Source: JAUWNP01 sp034430655
GTDB lineage: Bacteria; Chloroflexota; Anaerolineae; B4-G1
DNA length: 26,468 nucleotides
Assembly (NCBI GenBank): GCA_034430655.1
Contig: DAOUEC010000241.1
Span: 1-26,468 of the forward strand
Direction of reading: 5' to 3'
In this document: one piece after another, positions 1 to 7,669 of the stretch
Position numbering within the stretch: the stretch's first letter is position 1
How the letters are laid out: every line of letters starts with the position of its first letter
The notes under the pieces: generated by a model
Databases searched by the model: none
Seen by the model: the letters and a program-made list of their open reading frames with translations, nothing else
Told to the model about the DNA's origin: nothing
Translations under genes and position numbers: made by a program

Positions 1-321
1 TTCGCCTCGCTCGCAGCCCCGTCCTCGGGGGCGTCTGGACGGAGTCAATGCCCAGTAACACGCGTTAGTCGCCCCGGGGACAGGGCTCAGAGCGGTGGGG
101 AAAGTGACAAGAACCTCCTGCTACCTACTTAGCATTGGATAGTCTCCCCCTTGGGTGTTGTTGCTCTCAAGGGATCGTCAGATCCCGCCCCAAGCGTCGG
201 ATATGGCTATCCGGCGCGAGCAGAACAGCATAGGTAGGACACAGTGATCCAACAACACTCTATACAGGGGGACTACCCAGATTTGGGTATGCCGACATCT
301 GGTCAGTTCGGGAATCGTACA
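1..321. other. Upstream region without a recognised gene
   Basis: No convincing gene is visible here. The first 115 bases are GC-rich and can form short hairpins, for example GCCCC at about 17-21 with GGGGC near 28-32. A short + frame is open from base 1 to a TAG near 130 but resembles no known protein. A structured RNA tail is possible, but I recognise no conserved element of 6S RNA, RNase P RNA, tmRNA or SRP RNA. At 173-184 there is one copy of the sequence GATCGTCAGATC, the reverse complement of the octamer repeat found at 7194-7217. An AGGTAGG at about 231-237 could serve a GTG start at 244. Confidence 0.4.
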
Positions 322-1671
322 ATGAATCATGTCCTTGGTCTGAAGTGCACCATCTGTGGTGCTGCGTACGGAGTTGACGAAGTCGAGTACGTCTGCCCCA
401 AGCACGGGGACGATGGCATCTTGGACGTCGTCTACGACTACGATCTCATCGCACAGCGCATCAGCTCTGACAAATTGGCCAACAATCCAACCCGCTCCAT
501 CTGGCGCTACCTCCCCCTCCTCCCCGTCAACCCCGAAATCGTCCACGCGATGGGTGATCCGTTGTTGTCCTGTGATCCGCTGTTTTCCTCCAATCCGCTG
601 TTCTCCGTCGGCTGGACGCCGCTCTATTCCGCCCCGCGCCTGGCCGCCGATCTGGGTCTAAAGCACCTCTGGGTCAAAGACGACGGCCGCCAGCCCACCG
701 CCTCTTTCAAGGACCGCGCCTCGGCCATCGCTGTCGTCAAGACCCGCGAACTGGGCTACGAGGTTGTCACGACCGCCAGCACCGGCAACGCCGCCGCCGC
801 TCTCTCCGGCCTTTGCGCGGCTGTCTCTCAGCCCAACGTTATCTTCGTCCCCCGCACCGCCCCTCAGGCCAAGGTGGCGCAACTTTTGGCCTACGGTTCC
901 ACCGTCCTTCTGGTGGACGGCACCTACGACCAGGCCTTCGACCTGTGTCTGGAGGCGGCCCGTATCTTTGGCTGGTACAACCGCAACACTGCCTACAACC
1001 CCTATATGAGCGAGGGCAAGAAAACCGCTGCCTACGAAATCTGTGAGCAACTGACCCAGATGCTCACGGCGGACGGCACGTCCGCCGCCGGATGGATCGC
1101 CCCCGATGTTATCTTCATTCCCGTCGGCGACGGCTGCATCATTGGTGGCATCCACAAGGGGCTGCGGGACATGACGGCACTGGGCTGGATAGACCAGATG
1201 CCCCGGCTCGTCGGCGTGCAGGCGACAGGGTCCTCCCCGCTGGTGGACGCCTGGGAGCGGGGGTTGGAGGGCTGGGAGATGGAGCCGGTAGAGGCCCATT
1301 CGATCGCCGACAGCATTGTCGCCGGTCTGCCCCGTGATTGCATCAAGGCGCTGCGGGCGGTGCGAGAGACCGGCGGGGCTTTTGTCCGCGTGGCCGACGA
1401 GGAGATTATGGCTGCTATCCCTACCCTGGCCCGGGGTTGCGGTGTCTTCGCCGAGCCCGCCGCCGCTGCCGCCTACGCCGGGCTGGTCAAGGCAGTCGAG
1501 CAAGGGCTGGTTAGTCCCGACGAGCGGGTGGTCGTGTTGGCCACTGGTTCTGGCCTCAAAGACGTTGCGGCCGCCATGAAGGCGGTGAAAGAACAACCTG
1601 CGGTTGTGGAGCCAACGCTGGCGGATGTCAGGCGGGCCCTGGCCGTTGGTAATGGAGATCACGATGGTTGA
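322..1671 (+). CDS. thrC: Threonine synthase
   Basis: PLP-dependent enzyme that converts O-phosphohomoserine to threonine in the cytoplasm. From the chosen ATG the protein has 449 residues. It begins with a zinc-ribbon-like segment, LKCTICG with a second half VCPKHG, typical of one threonine synthase branch. The PLP lysine lies in PTASFKDRAS at about residue 130, and the glycine-rich loop ASTGNAAAA follows. The ATG at 322 fits the usual family start (MNHVLGLKC) but has no clear ribosome site. An in-frame GTG at 244 has AGGTAGG upstream and would add 26 unfamiliar residues. The stop overlaps the next gene by 8 bp, so the two are probably co-transcribed. Oddity: a threefold 18-bp tandem repeat at 555-608 encodes DPLLSC, DPLFSS and NPLFSV just before the GWTPLY motif. 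Confidence 0.9.
   Translation: MNHVLGLKCTICGAAYGVDEVEYVCPKHGDDGILDVVYDYDLIAQRISSDKLANNPTRSIWRYLPLLPVNPEIVHAMGDPLLSCDPLFSSNPLFSVGWTPLYSAPRLAADLGLKHLWVKDDGRQPTASFKDRASAIAVVKTRELGYEVVTTASTGNAAAALSGLCAAVSQPNVIFVPRTAPQAKVAQLLAYGSTVLLVDGTYDQAFDLCLEAARIFGWYNRNTAYNPYMSEGKKTAAYEICEQLTQMLTADGTSAAGWIAPDVIFIPVGDGCIIGGIHKGLRDMTALGWIDQMPRLVGVQATGSSPLVDAWERGLEGWEMEPVEAHSIADSIVAGLPRDCIKALRAVRETGGAFVRVADEEIMAAIPTLARGCGVFAEPAAAAAYAGLVKAVEQGLVSPDERVVVLATGSGLKDVAAAMKAVKEQPAVVEPTLADVRRALAVGNGDHDG
555..608 (+). repeat. Threefold 18-bp tandem repeat inside thrC
   Basis: Three consecutive 18-bp units, each starting GATCCG or AATCCG, encode DPLLSC-DPLFSS-NPLFSV. The array is in frame and sits immediately before the conserved GWTPLY segment, which suggests a local in-frame expansion. 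The units differ at several third positions and at a few first or second positions, so the expansion is not recent. Confidence 0.75.
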
Positions 1672-2476
1672 CGTTGTGTTTCTCGGCACCGGCGGGGCCT
1701 TCTCCGCCGGGCGACGGAGCAACCTGTCGCTGTTGATTGAGGCGTCCGATTTCCAGATGCTGGTCGAAGCCGGACCGACAGTTATGCAGCAACTGGCTCA
1801 CGTCAATCTGAGACCGGCTGACATCGAAAGGCTTTTCATCTCCCATTCCCACGGCGATCACACGTTGGGATTTCCGATGCTGGCCCTAAACCGGCTCGAC
1901 GCCCCTATCCCGCTCCACGTCTACGCCGGTCTCAATACCATTGCCACACTGAAGACACTTTGGGAGTTGGTCTACCCCGGCCTCGATGCTCGCCGTCTCA
2001 ATCTCCACTGGCACGAACTATCGGAACGCGACCCGGAGGAGACGAAACTGGCGAAGGGCATCACCCTACGCACCGTGTTGGTCCCTCATCCGCCCCGTGT
2101 ACCCACGCTGGCTGCCCGTTGGGATTTTGCCTGTGGTCGCTCGATCGCTTTCGCTACCGATACCATTCCCAATGCCGCCGCTATGGAGCTGGCTCGCGAT
2201 AGCGATTTGCTCATCCACGAGGCCTCGTACAGCGCCATGCTGGAGCCCGACGAAGACCCTGCTGTGAACTACCACAGTACGGCCCAGCAGGCTGGCGAGG
2301 TAGCGCGTCGGGCTGGCTGCCCGCGCCTGGCGTTGGTGCACTTAGGCTCGGAGATCGGCAAGCATCCTGACGTGCTTGCCGAAGAGGCGCGCGCGGGTAC
2401 CGACTTGCAGGTGATTGTCCCTGAGGACGGCGAACGCATAAGCCTGTCAGATGTGGAGTCGGTGAAGAGCCAATGA
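1664..2476 (+). CDS. MBL-fold metal-dependent hydrolase (RNase Z-like)
   Basis: A 270-residue metallo-beta-lactamase-fold protein. The metal motif HSHGDH is at residues 61-66 after the N-terminal strand VVFLGTGGAF. Later ligand candidates are the Asp in IAFATDT, the His in LIHEASY and the His in LVHLGSE. The layout resembles the RNase Z / arylsulfatase-like branch, but the substrate (tRNA 3' trailer, phosphodiester or other) cannot be read from the sequence. The ATG at 1664 has GGAG about 7 bp upstream and overlaps the thrC stop by 8 bp, so translation is probably coupled. An in-frame ATG at 1652 is a weaker alternative. A 108-bp gap with no clear signal separates it from the next gene. Confidence 0.82.
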   Translation: MVDVVFLGTGGAFSAGRRSNLSLLIEASDFQMLVEAGPTVMQQLAHVNLRPADIERLFISHSHGDHTLGFPMLALNRLDAPIPLHVYAGLNTIATLKTLWELVYPGLDARRLNLHWHELSERDPEETKLAKGITLRTVLVPHPPRVPTLAARWDFACGRSIAFATDTIPNAAAMELARDSDLLIHEASYSAMLEPDEDPAVNYHSTAQQAGEVARRAGCPRLALVHLGSEIGKHPDVLAEEARAGTDLQVIVPEDGERISLSDVESVKSQ

Positions 2477-2584
2477 TACAAAGACTTGCTGGCTCTGGTG
2501 GACGCTTTAACGCCACCGGCGGCATGGCTGTCGGCGTGTTGGTGATCTATTGGATGCAAGTACTTCGATGGAGGAAAGGGTAAA

Positions 2585-4054
2585 ATGATAGATTTGAGTA
2601 TCAACGAAGAGCAACTGAGAAGGACCGTACAACGGGCGCGGGAGCGGCACATCATCGTCCCCACCTTCGCGCAGATGAGGGATCCCACGCTGGTCCCTGA
2701 AGGGATCAAGGCCCGCCTCAAGGACATTGGCCTGTGGGACATCACCTCCCTCAACCTGTTCCGTATCACCTGGAAGAACGAGACTGTGGCCCACGGGGGC
2801 GGGTACGGCGGCGTCAACTACGTGGAACTCCCGAAATCTCTCACAGGGGTGGATGCGCGCATCATCGCGCTGGTGGGCAAGTGGTTCCCCACCGGCTCCC
2901 ACAAGGTCGGCGCCACCGTCGCCTGCCTGGTGCCGCGCCTGGTGACTGGCCAGTTCGACCCCACCTTCCAGAAGGCAGTCTGGCCCTCCACCGGCAACTA
3001 CTGCCGGGGCGGGGCGTACAATGCGACGCTCCTGGCCTGCGAGTCGGTCGCCATCCTGCCCGAGGAGATGAGCCGCGAGCGGTTCGAGTGGCTCTCCAAA
3101 GTATCGGGTGAGGTCATTGCTACCCCCGGCTGCGAGAGCAATGTCAAGGAAATCTTCGACAAGTGCTGGGAACTGAAGGGGACCCGCGAGGACATCGTCA
3201 TCTTCAACCAGTTCGACGAGTTTGGCAACCACCTTTGGCACTACGAAGTCACCGGTCACGCGATGGAGGAGGTGCTACAGCAGGAGATGGGGCCGCGAGA
3301 TACCTACGGGGGCGTGGTGCTGACCTCCGGCTCTTCCGGCACCCTCGGCTGCGGCGACTATCTTAAGGAAGTCTTTCCCACCAGCAAGGTGATCGCCAGC
3401 GAGGCGCTCCAGTGCCCCACGCTGATGCTGAACGGCTACGGCGGGCACCGCATCGAGGGCATCGGCGACAAGCACGTTCCCTGGATCCACAATCTCAGGA
3501 ACACCGACATGATAGTGGCGATTGACGACGAGGCCTGCATGAGCCTGGTGCGGTTGTTCAACGAACCGGCCGGTCGCGCCTACCTGGTCAAACAGGGCGT
3601 GCCGGAGGAACTGGTGGAGCAACTGGATCTGCTGGGCATCTCCAGCATCGCCAACGTCCTGTCCTGCATCAAGTTCGCCAAATGGTACGAGTTGGGCGAG
3701 CACGACGTCGTCCTGACCGTCTTCACCGATTCGATGGAGTTGTACCAGAGTCGTCTGCGGGAGTTGCACGAGGAGCACGGCGAGTACACCGAACTCGCCG
3801 CCGCCGCCGACTACCACCGCTACCTGCTGGGCTGCACCGTGGACTACGTGGAGGAACTGGGTTACTGGGACCGCCGCCGCATCCACAACCTCAAGTACTA
3901 CACCTGGGTTGAGCAGCAGGGCAAGACCTACGAGGAGATCCTGGCCCAGTGGTACGACCCCGACTACTGGAGCAGCGTCCACCGCCAGGTCGAGGAGATT
4001 GACGCGCTGATCGAGCAGTTCAACGAGAGGACGGGGCTGCTCGAGGGACTATAG
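2585..4054 (+). CDS. PLP-dependent fold-type II enzyme (cysteine synthase / ammonia-lyase superfamily)
   Basis: A 489-residue enzyme of the tryptophan-synthase-beta superfamily. The likely PLP lysine is K107 in FPTGSHKVGA. The cofactor asparagine region is WPSTGNYCRGGAYNA, and a phosphate-binding Ser/Gly loop lies in LTSGSSGTLGCG. It is longer than O-acetylserine sulfhydrylase (about 310 residues) because of a C-terminal region of roughly 100 residues rich in Tyr and Glu. The substrate is not identifiable. Diaminopropionate ammonia-lyase-like, cysteine-synthase-like and threonine-dehydratase-like roles all remain possible. The start is secure: GGAGGAAAGGG lies just upstream of the ATG. It follows thrC and the MBL gene and lies 8 bp before the next gene, suggesting one operon. 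Confidence 0.8.
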   Translation: MIDLSINEEQLRRTVQRARERHIIVPTFAQMRDPTLVPEGIKARLKDIGLWDITSLNLFRITWKNETVAHGGGYGGVNYVELPKSLTGVDARIIALVGKWFPTGSHKVGATVACLVPRLVTGQFDPTFQKAVWPSTGNYCRGGAYNATLLACESVAILPEEMSRERFEWLSKVSGEVIATPGCESNVKEIFDKCWELKGTREDIVIFNQFDEFGNHLWHYEVTGHAMEEVLQQEMGPRDTYGGVVLTSGSSGTLGCGDYLKEVFPTSKVIASEALQCPTLMLNGYGGHRIEGIGDKHVPWIHNLRNTDMIVAIDDEACMSLVRLFNEPAGRAYLVKQGVPEELVEQLDLLGISSIANVLSCIKFAKWYELGEHDVVLTVFTDSMELYQSRLRELHEEHGEYTELAAAADYHRYLLGCTVDYVEELGYWDRRRIHNLKYYTWVEQQGKTYEEILAQWYDPDYWSSVHRQVEEIDALIEQFNERTGLLEGL

Positions 4055-4062
4055 GCAGAAAT

Positions 4063-5541
4063 ATGGAGAGTGCTACCGAGAAGACCAACCGTTCACAATT
4101 CTGGGCGCGGAGTGCAATTGGGGTGACGTTGGCCGCGGCCAGCGCGGTCTTGCTCACCCTGGCCTTCCCGCCCTACGGCCTGTGGCCGCTGATCTGGGTG
4201 GGGCTCGTGCCAATGGCACTCGCCCAATACCGGGTGCTGCCCCGCAGGCTCTCCAGCCTGGCCCCAGCCATCGCGGTCGGCGGCTGGCTGGGAGGCTACC
4301 TGGTCCCCATCTTTGCCGGTAGCGGTTCCTACATGACGTGGCTGCCGTTGCTCATCGGCGCCATCACGCTGCTGACCGATAAAGGCAACCGGGCCTTCCA
4401 CGAGCGCACCGGTTACCGTTGGTTTGTCCTGCACGGCGCGGTGGGTTGGGTCGGGATCGAGATGACCCGCTCCTTTATCCCGATTATGGGCACTTGGGCC
4501 TTCGTCGCCTACACACTCTACGAACAGCCGTGGCTGATCCAGCCCGTCAGCATCTTTAGCATCTTTGGGATGGGCCTGCTGATCATGCTGGTCAATTTCG
4601 CGCTGGCGCAGGGAGCATTGGCGCTCTTTGACCGCCGCTGGCGGCTGGACGCCAGCACCACGGCACTGAACCCTCGCCCTGTGCGGCGATGGCTGATCGG
4701 CGTGGGGCTTGGCCTGGTCGCGTGGACGGTCCTGAGCCTGGCCTTGTTCCGGCCAGCCACCACGCCCGCCGTGCGGGTAGCCGCGCTCCACTTGTTCGAC
4801 GGCGGATCTCCGCTGGGGAGAGCCGTGCCCCAGTTCGAGGCACAGACCCGCGAGGCGGCCCGGCAGGGGGCACAGCTCATCGTCTGGCCCGAGGTGTCCA
4901 TCAACGGAGACCCCCAGGTAGAGCGCACGGCCGAGTTCCAGGCGCTGGCCGCCGAGACAGACGCCTACCTGGTCCTGGGCTACTTCATCGAACCTGACGA
5001 GCAGGCGTGGCGTAACGAGGCCACCGTGCTCAGCCCGGTGGGTGAGTTCCTGGGCGTCTTCGGGAAGGCCCATCCCGTCGTGTTCGGCGGCGAACGCAGC
5101 GCGTTCCTGGGCGTTTACCCGGTCTACGACACGCCGTTGGGGAAAATCGCCACTATCATCTGCTACGACCTGGATTTCACCGACACGGCCCGCCGGATGG
5201 CGCGGAACGGTGCGCAACTCATCGCCGTACCCTCCCGCGACTGGCCGGCCATCGCCACCAAGCACTACACCCACGTTGTCTTCCGGGCGGTGGAGAACCG
5301 CGTGGCCATGGTCAAGAGTGACAGCAGCGGCAACGACTCGGCTATCGTTGATCCCTATGGGCGCATCATCGAGCGCGCCGTCACGCCAGGGGGATCGGAG
5401 GCTATACTGGTCGCCGACGTCCCCCTGGGCACGGGCAACACCCTCGCCGTCCGCCTGGGCGACTGGGTAGGCTGGCTGTGTCTGGCAGGGGTGTTTTTCT
5501 TTATCGTACTGGACGCTTCTTCAAAAAGGAGGGCTCGCTGA
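4063..5541 (+). CDS. Apolipoprotein N-acyltransferase-like membrane nitrilase
   Basis: A 492-residue membrane protein. The N-terminal half (about residues 17-190) holds several hydrophobic segments, another membrane segment lies near 210-230, a carbon-nitrogen hydrolase domain follows, and a final membrane helix lies near 465-485. This is the layout of Lnt, which N-acylates the N-terminal cysteine of lipoproteins. The nitrilase triad is visible as E277 (IVWPE), K335 (VFGKAH) and C367 (IICYD), with the extra Lnt-type glutamate at E344 (FGGE). The membrane half is divergent, so I call it Lnt-like. The enzyme domain would face the outside of the cell. The gene starts 8 bp after the PLP enzyme and ends the operon before a hairpin at 5619-5642. 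Confidence 0.75.
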   Translation: MESATEKTNRSQFWARSAIGVTLAAASAVLLTLAFPPYGLWPLIWVGLVPMALAQYRVLPRRLSSLAPAIAVGGWLGGYLVPIFAGSGSYMTWLPLLIGAITLLTDKGNRAFHERTGYRWFVLHGAVGWVGIEMTRSFIPIMGTWAFVAYTLYEQPWLIQPVSIFSIFGMGLLIMLVNFALAQGALALFDRRWRLDASTTALNPRPVRRWLIGVGLGLVAWTVLSLALFRPATTPAVRVAALHLFDGGSPLGRAVPQFEAQTREAARQGAQLIVWPEVSINGDPQVERTAEFQALAAETDAYLVLGYFIEPDEQAWRNEATVLSPVGEFLGVFGKAHPVVFGGERSAFLGVYPVYDTPLGKIATIICYDLDFTDTARRMARNGAQLIAVPSRDWPAIATKHYTHVVFRAVENRVAMVKSDSSGNDSAIVDPYGRIIERAVTPGGSEAILVADVPLGTGNTLAVRLGDWVGWLCLAGVFFFIVLDASSKRRAR

Positions 5542-5618
5542 AGCACATTTTCTGAGACGACACAGCAAATTTTGAGAAACCGGAAGACGTTACGACACCC
5601 TCGTACGGTTATAGACGA

Positions 5619-5646
5619 CCAGACCTCCTTCCGGAGGCCTGGCCGT
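5619..5646 (+). terminator. Probable rho-independent terminator after the lnt-like gene
   Basis: The hairpin arms CCAGACCTCC and GGAGGCCTGG pair over 10 positions with one mismatch around a TTCC loop, followed by CCGTTTGTTG. The T-tract is interrupted, so strength is uncertain. Its position between the lnt-like gene and the next promoter fits a transcription stop. Confidence 0.55.
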
Positions 5647-5668
5647 TTGTTGTGAGCCCTTCGCCCAG

Positions 5669-5699
5669 TTGCTTAACGCCGCAAAAGCGAGTATACTCG
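5669..5699 (+). promoter_or_regulatory. Promoter with palindromic operator for the XDH cluster
   Basis: A sigma-70-type pair is visible: TTGCTT at 5669-5674 and TATACT at 5692-5697, 17 bp apart. A perfect 12-bp palindrome, CGAGTATACTCG at 5688-5699, covers the -10 box. A repressor bound there would block RNA polymerase, so it is a candidate operator. No regulator gene lies next to it. The first start codon of the cluster is about 45 bp downstream. Confidence 0.6.
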
Positions 5700-5743
5700 A
5701 TATTGTGAGATGTATGTGTGTAGAATGACAGGAGACCTCTGTT

Positions 5744-7186
5744 ATGTGGCAAACCTACTACACCCCCACCTCCATTGACGAAGCCCTGCGCCTCCTGGCT
5801 GAGCATGGCCCTGAGGCCCGTATCATCGCCGGCGGCACCGACTTGCTGGTCGAGTTGCGTCGCGGCACCCGGCAGGCTCGCGTGCTGATAGACATCACCC
5901 GCATCGGCGGCCTGGACCAGGTGCGGTTGGACGACGACGGCCTGATCCACATCGGCCCGGCGGTGACGCACAACCGGGCCGTGGCGTCGGATCTGTTGGC
6001 CGAGCGGGGGTTCCCGCTGGTGCTGGCCTGCTGGCGGGTCGGCACGCCCCAACTGCGCAACCGGGGCACGGTGGCCGGCAACCTCATCACCGCCTCCCCC
6101 GCCAACGACGCTATCGCCGCGCTGTGGGCGCTGGATGCCCACCTGACACTGCGCAGCGTCCGGGGCGAGCGTACCCTGTCCTTCGCCGACTTCTACCAGG
6201 GTGTGCGCCAGACCTCCCTGGCCTCCGACGAGATGGTGACCGACGTCACCTTCCCGGCACTCGGTCCCAACCAGCGTGGCACCTTCGTCAAATTGGGCCT
6301 ACGGCGCACCCACGCCATCGCCCTGGTCAACGCTGCCGCTGTGCTCAACTTCGACGGCGACATCGTCGCCCAGGCGCGCATCACGCTGGGCAGCGTGGCT
6401 CCCACGGTCATCCGCGCACCAGAGGCGGAAGGGGTGCTGGTGGGAGCAACGCTGAGCGAGGAGCGCATCGCCGAAGCAGCCGGCCTGGCTGCCCAGGCCG
6501 CCGCCCCCATTGACGACGTCCGCGCTGGCGCTGGCTACCGCCGCGAGGTGGTGCGCGTGCTGGTGCGCCGTGCCCTCACCGGACTGCGCGAGGGCACCGC
6601 GCGGGCCGAGTTCCCCACTGCTCCGCCGATGCTGTGGGGACATACCGAAGGCCGCTTCCCGCGCTTGGCCGGCAAGACGGTGTGCCACCGCGATGAGGGT
6701 CTTGAACCCATCGAGTGCACGGTCAACGGGGAGAACGTCGTCGTGCAAGGAGCCAACGGGAAGACGTTGCTACAGATGCTGCGCGAGGATCTGGGGCTGA
6801 CAGGCACCAAGGAAGGCTGTGCCGAAGGGGAGTGCGGGGCCTGCACGGTGTGGATGGACGGGATCGCAGTGCTGGCCTGCCTGGTGCCGGCCCCCCGTGC
6901 CCACGGCGCGCACATCGTCACCATCGAGGGGTTGGCGCACCCCCCCCAGCCCCCCCTACGAGGAGGGGAGCAGTTACACCCTGTCCAACAGGCATTTATT
7001 GACGAGGGGGCGGTCCAGTGCGGCTACTGCACGCCCGGCTTCATTATGGCCGGCGCCAGCCTGTTGGAGGAGATCCCCCATCCCACCCGTGAGCAGATCA
7101 TCGCCGGGCTGACTGGCAACCTGTGCCGCTGCACCGGGTACTACAAGATCGTGCGGGCAATAGAGCAAGCAGCGCAGGCTTCGTAA
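5744..7186 (+). CDS. Xanthine-dehydrogenase-family FAD subunit fused to [2Fe-2S] subunit
   Basis: A 480-residue fusion of two subunits that are usually separate in bacterial molybdenum hydroxylases. Residues 1-280 form the FAD-binding subunit (CoxM/XdhB type) with AGGTDLL at 29-35 and GTVAGNL at 108-114. Residues 320-480 form the iron-sulfur subunit. C359, C364, C367 and C379 hold the plant-ferredoxin-like cluster, and C426, C429, C461 and C463 the second cluster. Together with the molybdopterin subunit at 10198 it would pass electrons from an oxidised purine or other heterocycle or aldehyde to an acceptor. The start has AGGAG 9 bp upstream. Oddity: a C/G-rich palindromic repeat inserts about 10 residues (PPQPPLRGGE, 400-409) between GLAH and LHPVQQAF. 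Confidence 0.9.
   Translation: MWQTYYTPTSIDEALRLLAEHGPEARIIAGGTDLLVELRRGTRQARVLIDITRIGGLDQVRLDDDGLIHIGPAVTHNRAVASDLLAERGFPLVLACWRVGTPQLRNRGTVAGNLITASPANDAIAALWALDAHLTLRSVRGERTLSFADFYQGVRQTSLASDEMVTDVTFPALGPNQRGTFVKLGLRRTHAIALVNAAAVLNFDGDIVAQARITLGSVAPTVIRAPEAEGVLVGATLSEERIAEAAGLAAQAAAPIDDVRAGAGYRREVVRVLVRRALTGLREGTARAEFPTAPPMLWGHTEGRFPRLAGKTVCHRDEGLEPIECTVNGENVVVQGANGKTLLQMLREDLGLTGTKEGCAEGECGACTVWMDGIAVLACLVPAPRAHGAHIVTIEGLAHPPQPPLRGGEQLHPVQQAFIDEGAVQCGYCTPGFIMAGASLLEEIPHPTREQIIAGLTGNLCRCTGYYKIVRAIEQAAQAS
6940..6970 (+). repeat. C/G-rich palindromic element, copy 1, inside the FAD/Fe-S subunit gene
   Basis: A run of C residues, then the core CCCCCTACGAGGAGG and GGGAG. It can fold back on itself (CCCCTcCTC-like arms). 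The same 15-bp core appears on the - strand in the copy at 13624-13666. It is translated as PPQPPLRGGE between two conserved segments of the iron-sulfur domain. Confidence 0.7.
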
Positions 7187-7193
7187 GGTAATG

Positions 7194-7217
7194 GACGATC
7201 TGACGATCTGACGATCC
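7194..7217 (+). repeat. Octamer tandem repeat GACGATCT, three copies
   Basis: Two perfect GACGATCT units and one GACGATCC lie directly after the stop of the FAD/Fe-S gene. It belongs to the set of 7/8-bp arrays that mark many gene junctions in this window. A single inverted copy occurs near 173-184. Confidence 0.75.
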
Positions 7218-7318
7218 GGCGAGGGGAACGGAACATCAATGGGGAGATCACGACTCACACTCATAGTGTTGTCTTTGCCCGTCTTCTCACAGAGGAGGAG
7301 AAACACCTGTTCACCCGA

Positions 7319-7669
7319 ATGATCCAGGGCTTTTACTACACCGTCCGTTTCTCTCGACAGTTTGGGGACAATCTGCTCGCAGAGCCGGTAATCGAATTCA
7401 CACAACCAGACGAGGCGCGGTATACGCTCCGACAGCGCGGGATGAGCGGGCCCTGGAAAGACCTGCTGTTCGCGATGTTGGCAAACTTTAGCCACGAGAT
7501 TGTGGGCATCCGCGAGCATGATGGCAGCCGCGTTTTTGACCCGGCACGCCGGCCGACCATTGCGCCTGTACGGGCGGAAACCGCTCGACCCCAGTCCGTC
7601 CCGGCCATCCGCGAGCCCCGTCCTGGCTACGAGACAGAGCCCCCAGAGCCATCTGATACCCAGGGATGA
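7319..7669 (+). CDS. Small conserved-looking protein of unknown function, 5' end uncertain
   Basis: 116 residues from the ATG at 7319; not recognised. The N-terminal part (GFYYTVRFSRQFGDNLL) looks like a folded domain, and the C-terminal 40 residues are rich in Pro and Arg. The frame stays open upstream to the previous stop and reads protein-like (HTHSVVFARLLTEEEK), but contains no ATG, GTG or TTG there. An ATG at 7239 with a GAGGGGA-type ribosome site opens a different frame whose TGA (7320-7322) overlaps this ATG. So either a short upstream ORF is coupled to this gene, or a frameshift near the GGGG at 7241 has cut off the true N-terminus. Its stop overlaps the next start as ATGA. Confidence 0.5.
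   Translation: MIQGFYYTVRFSRQFGDNLLAEPVIEFTQPDEARYTLRQRGMSGPWKDLLFAMLANFSHEIVGIREHDGSRVFDPARRPTIAPVRAETARPQSVPAIREPRPGYETEPPEPSDTQG

Noticed and set aside
1..240. 6S, tmRNA or RNase P RNA tail
   Set aside because: GC-rich hairpins are present, but none of the conserved sequence boxes of these RNAs was recognised; a covariance-model search would be decisive.
4093..5274. Long - strand open frame of 393 codons opposite the lnt-like gene
   Set aside because: It is a shadow caused by high GC codon use; the + strand frame has the membrane helices and the nitrilase triad.
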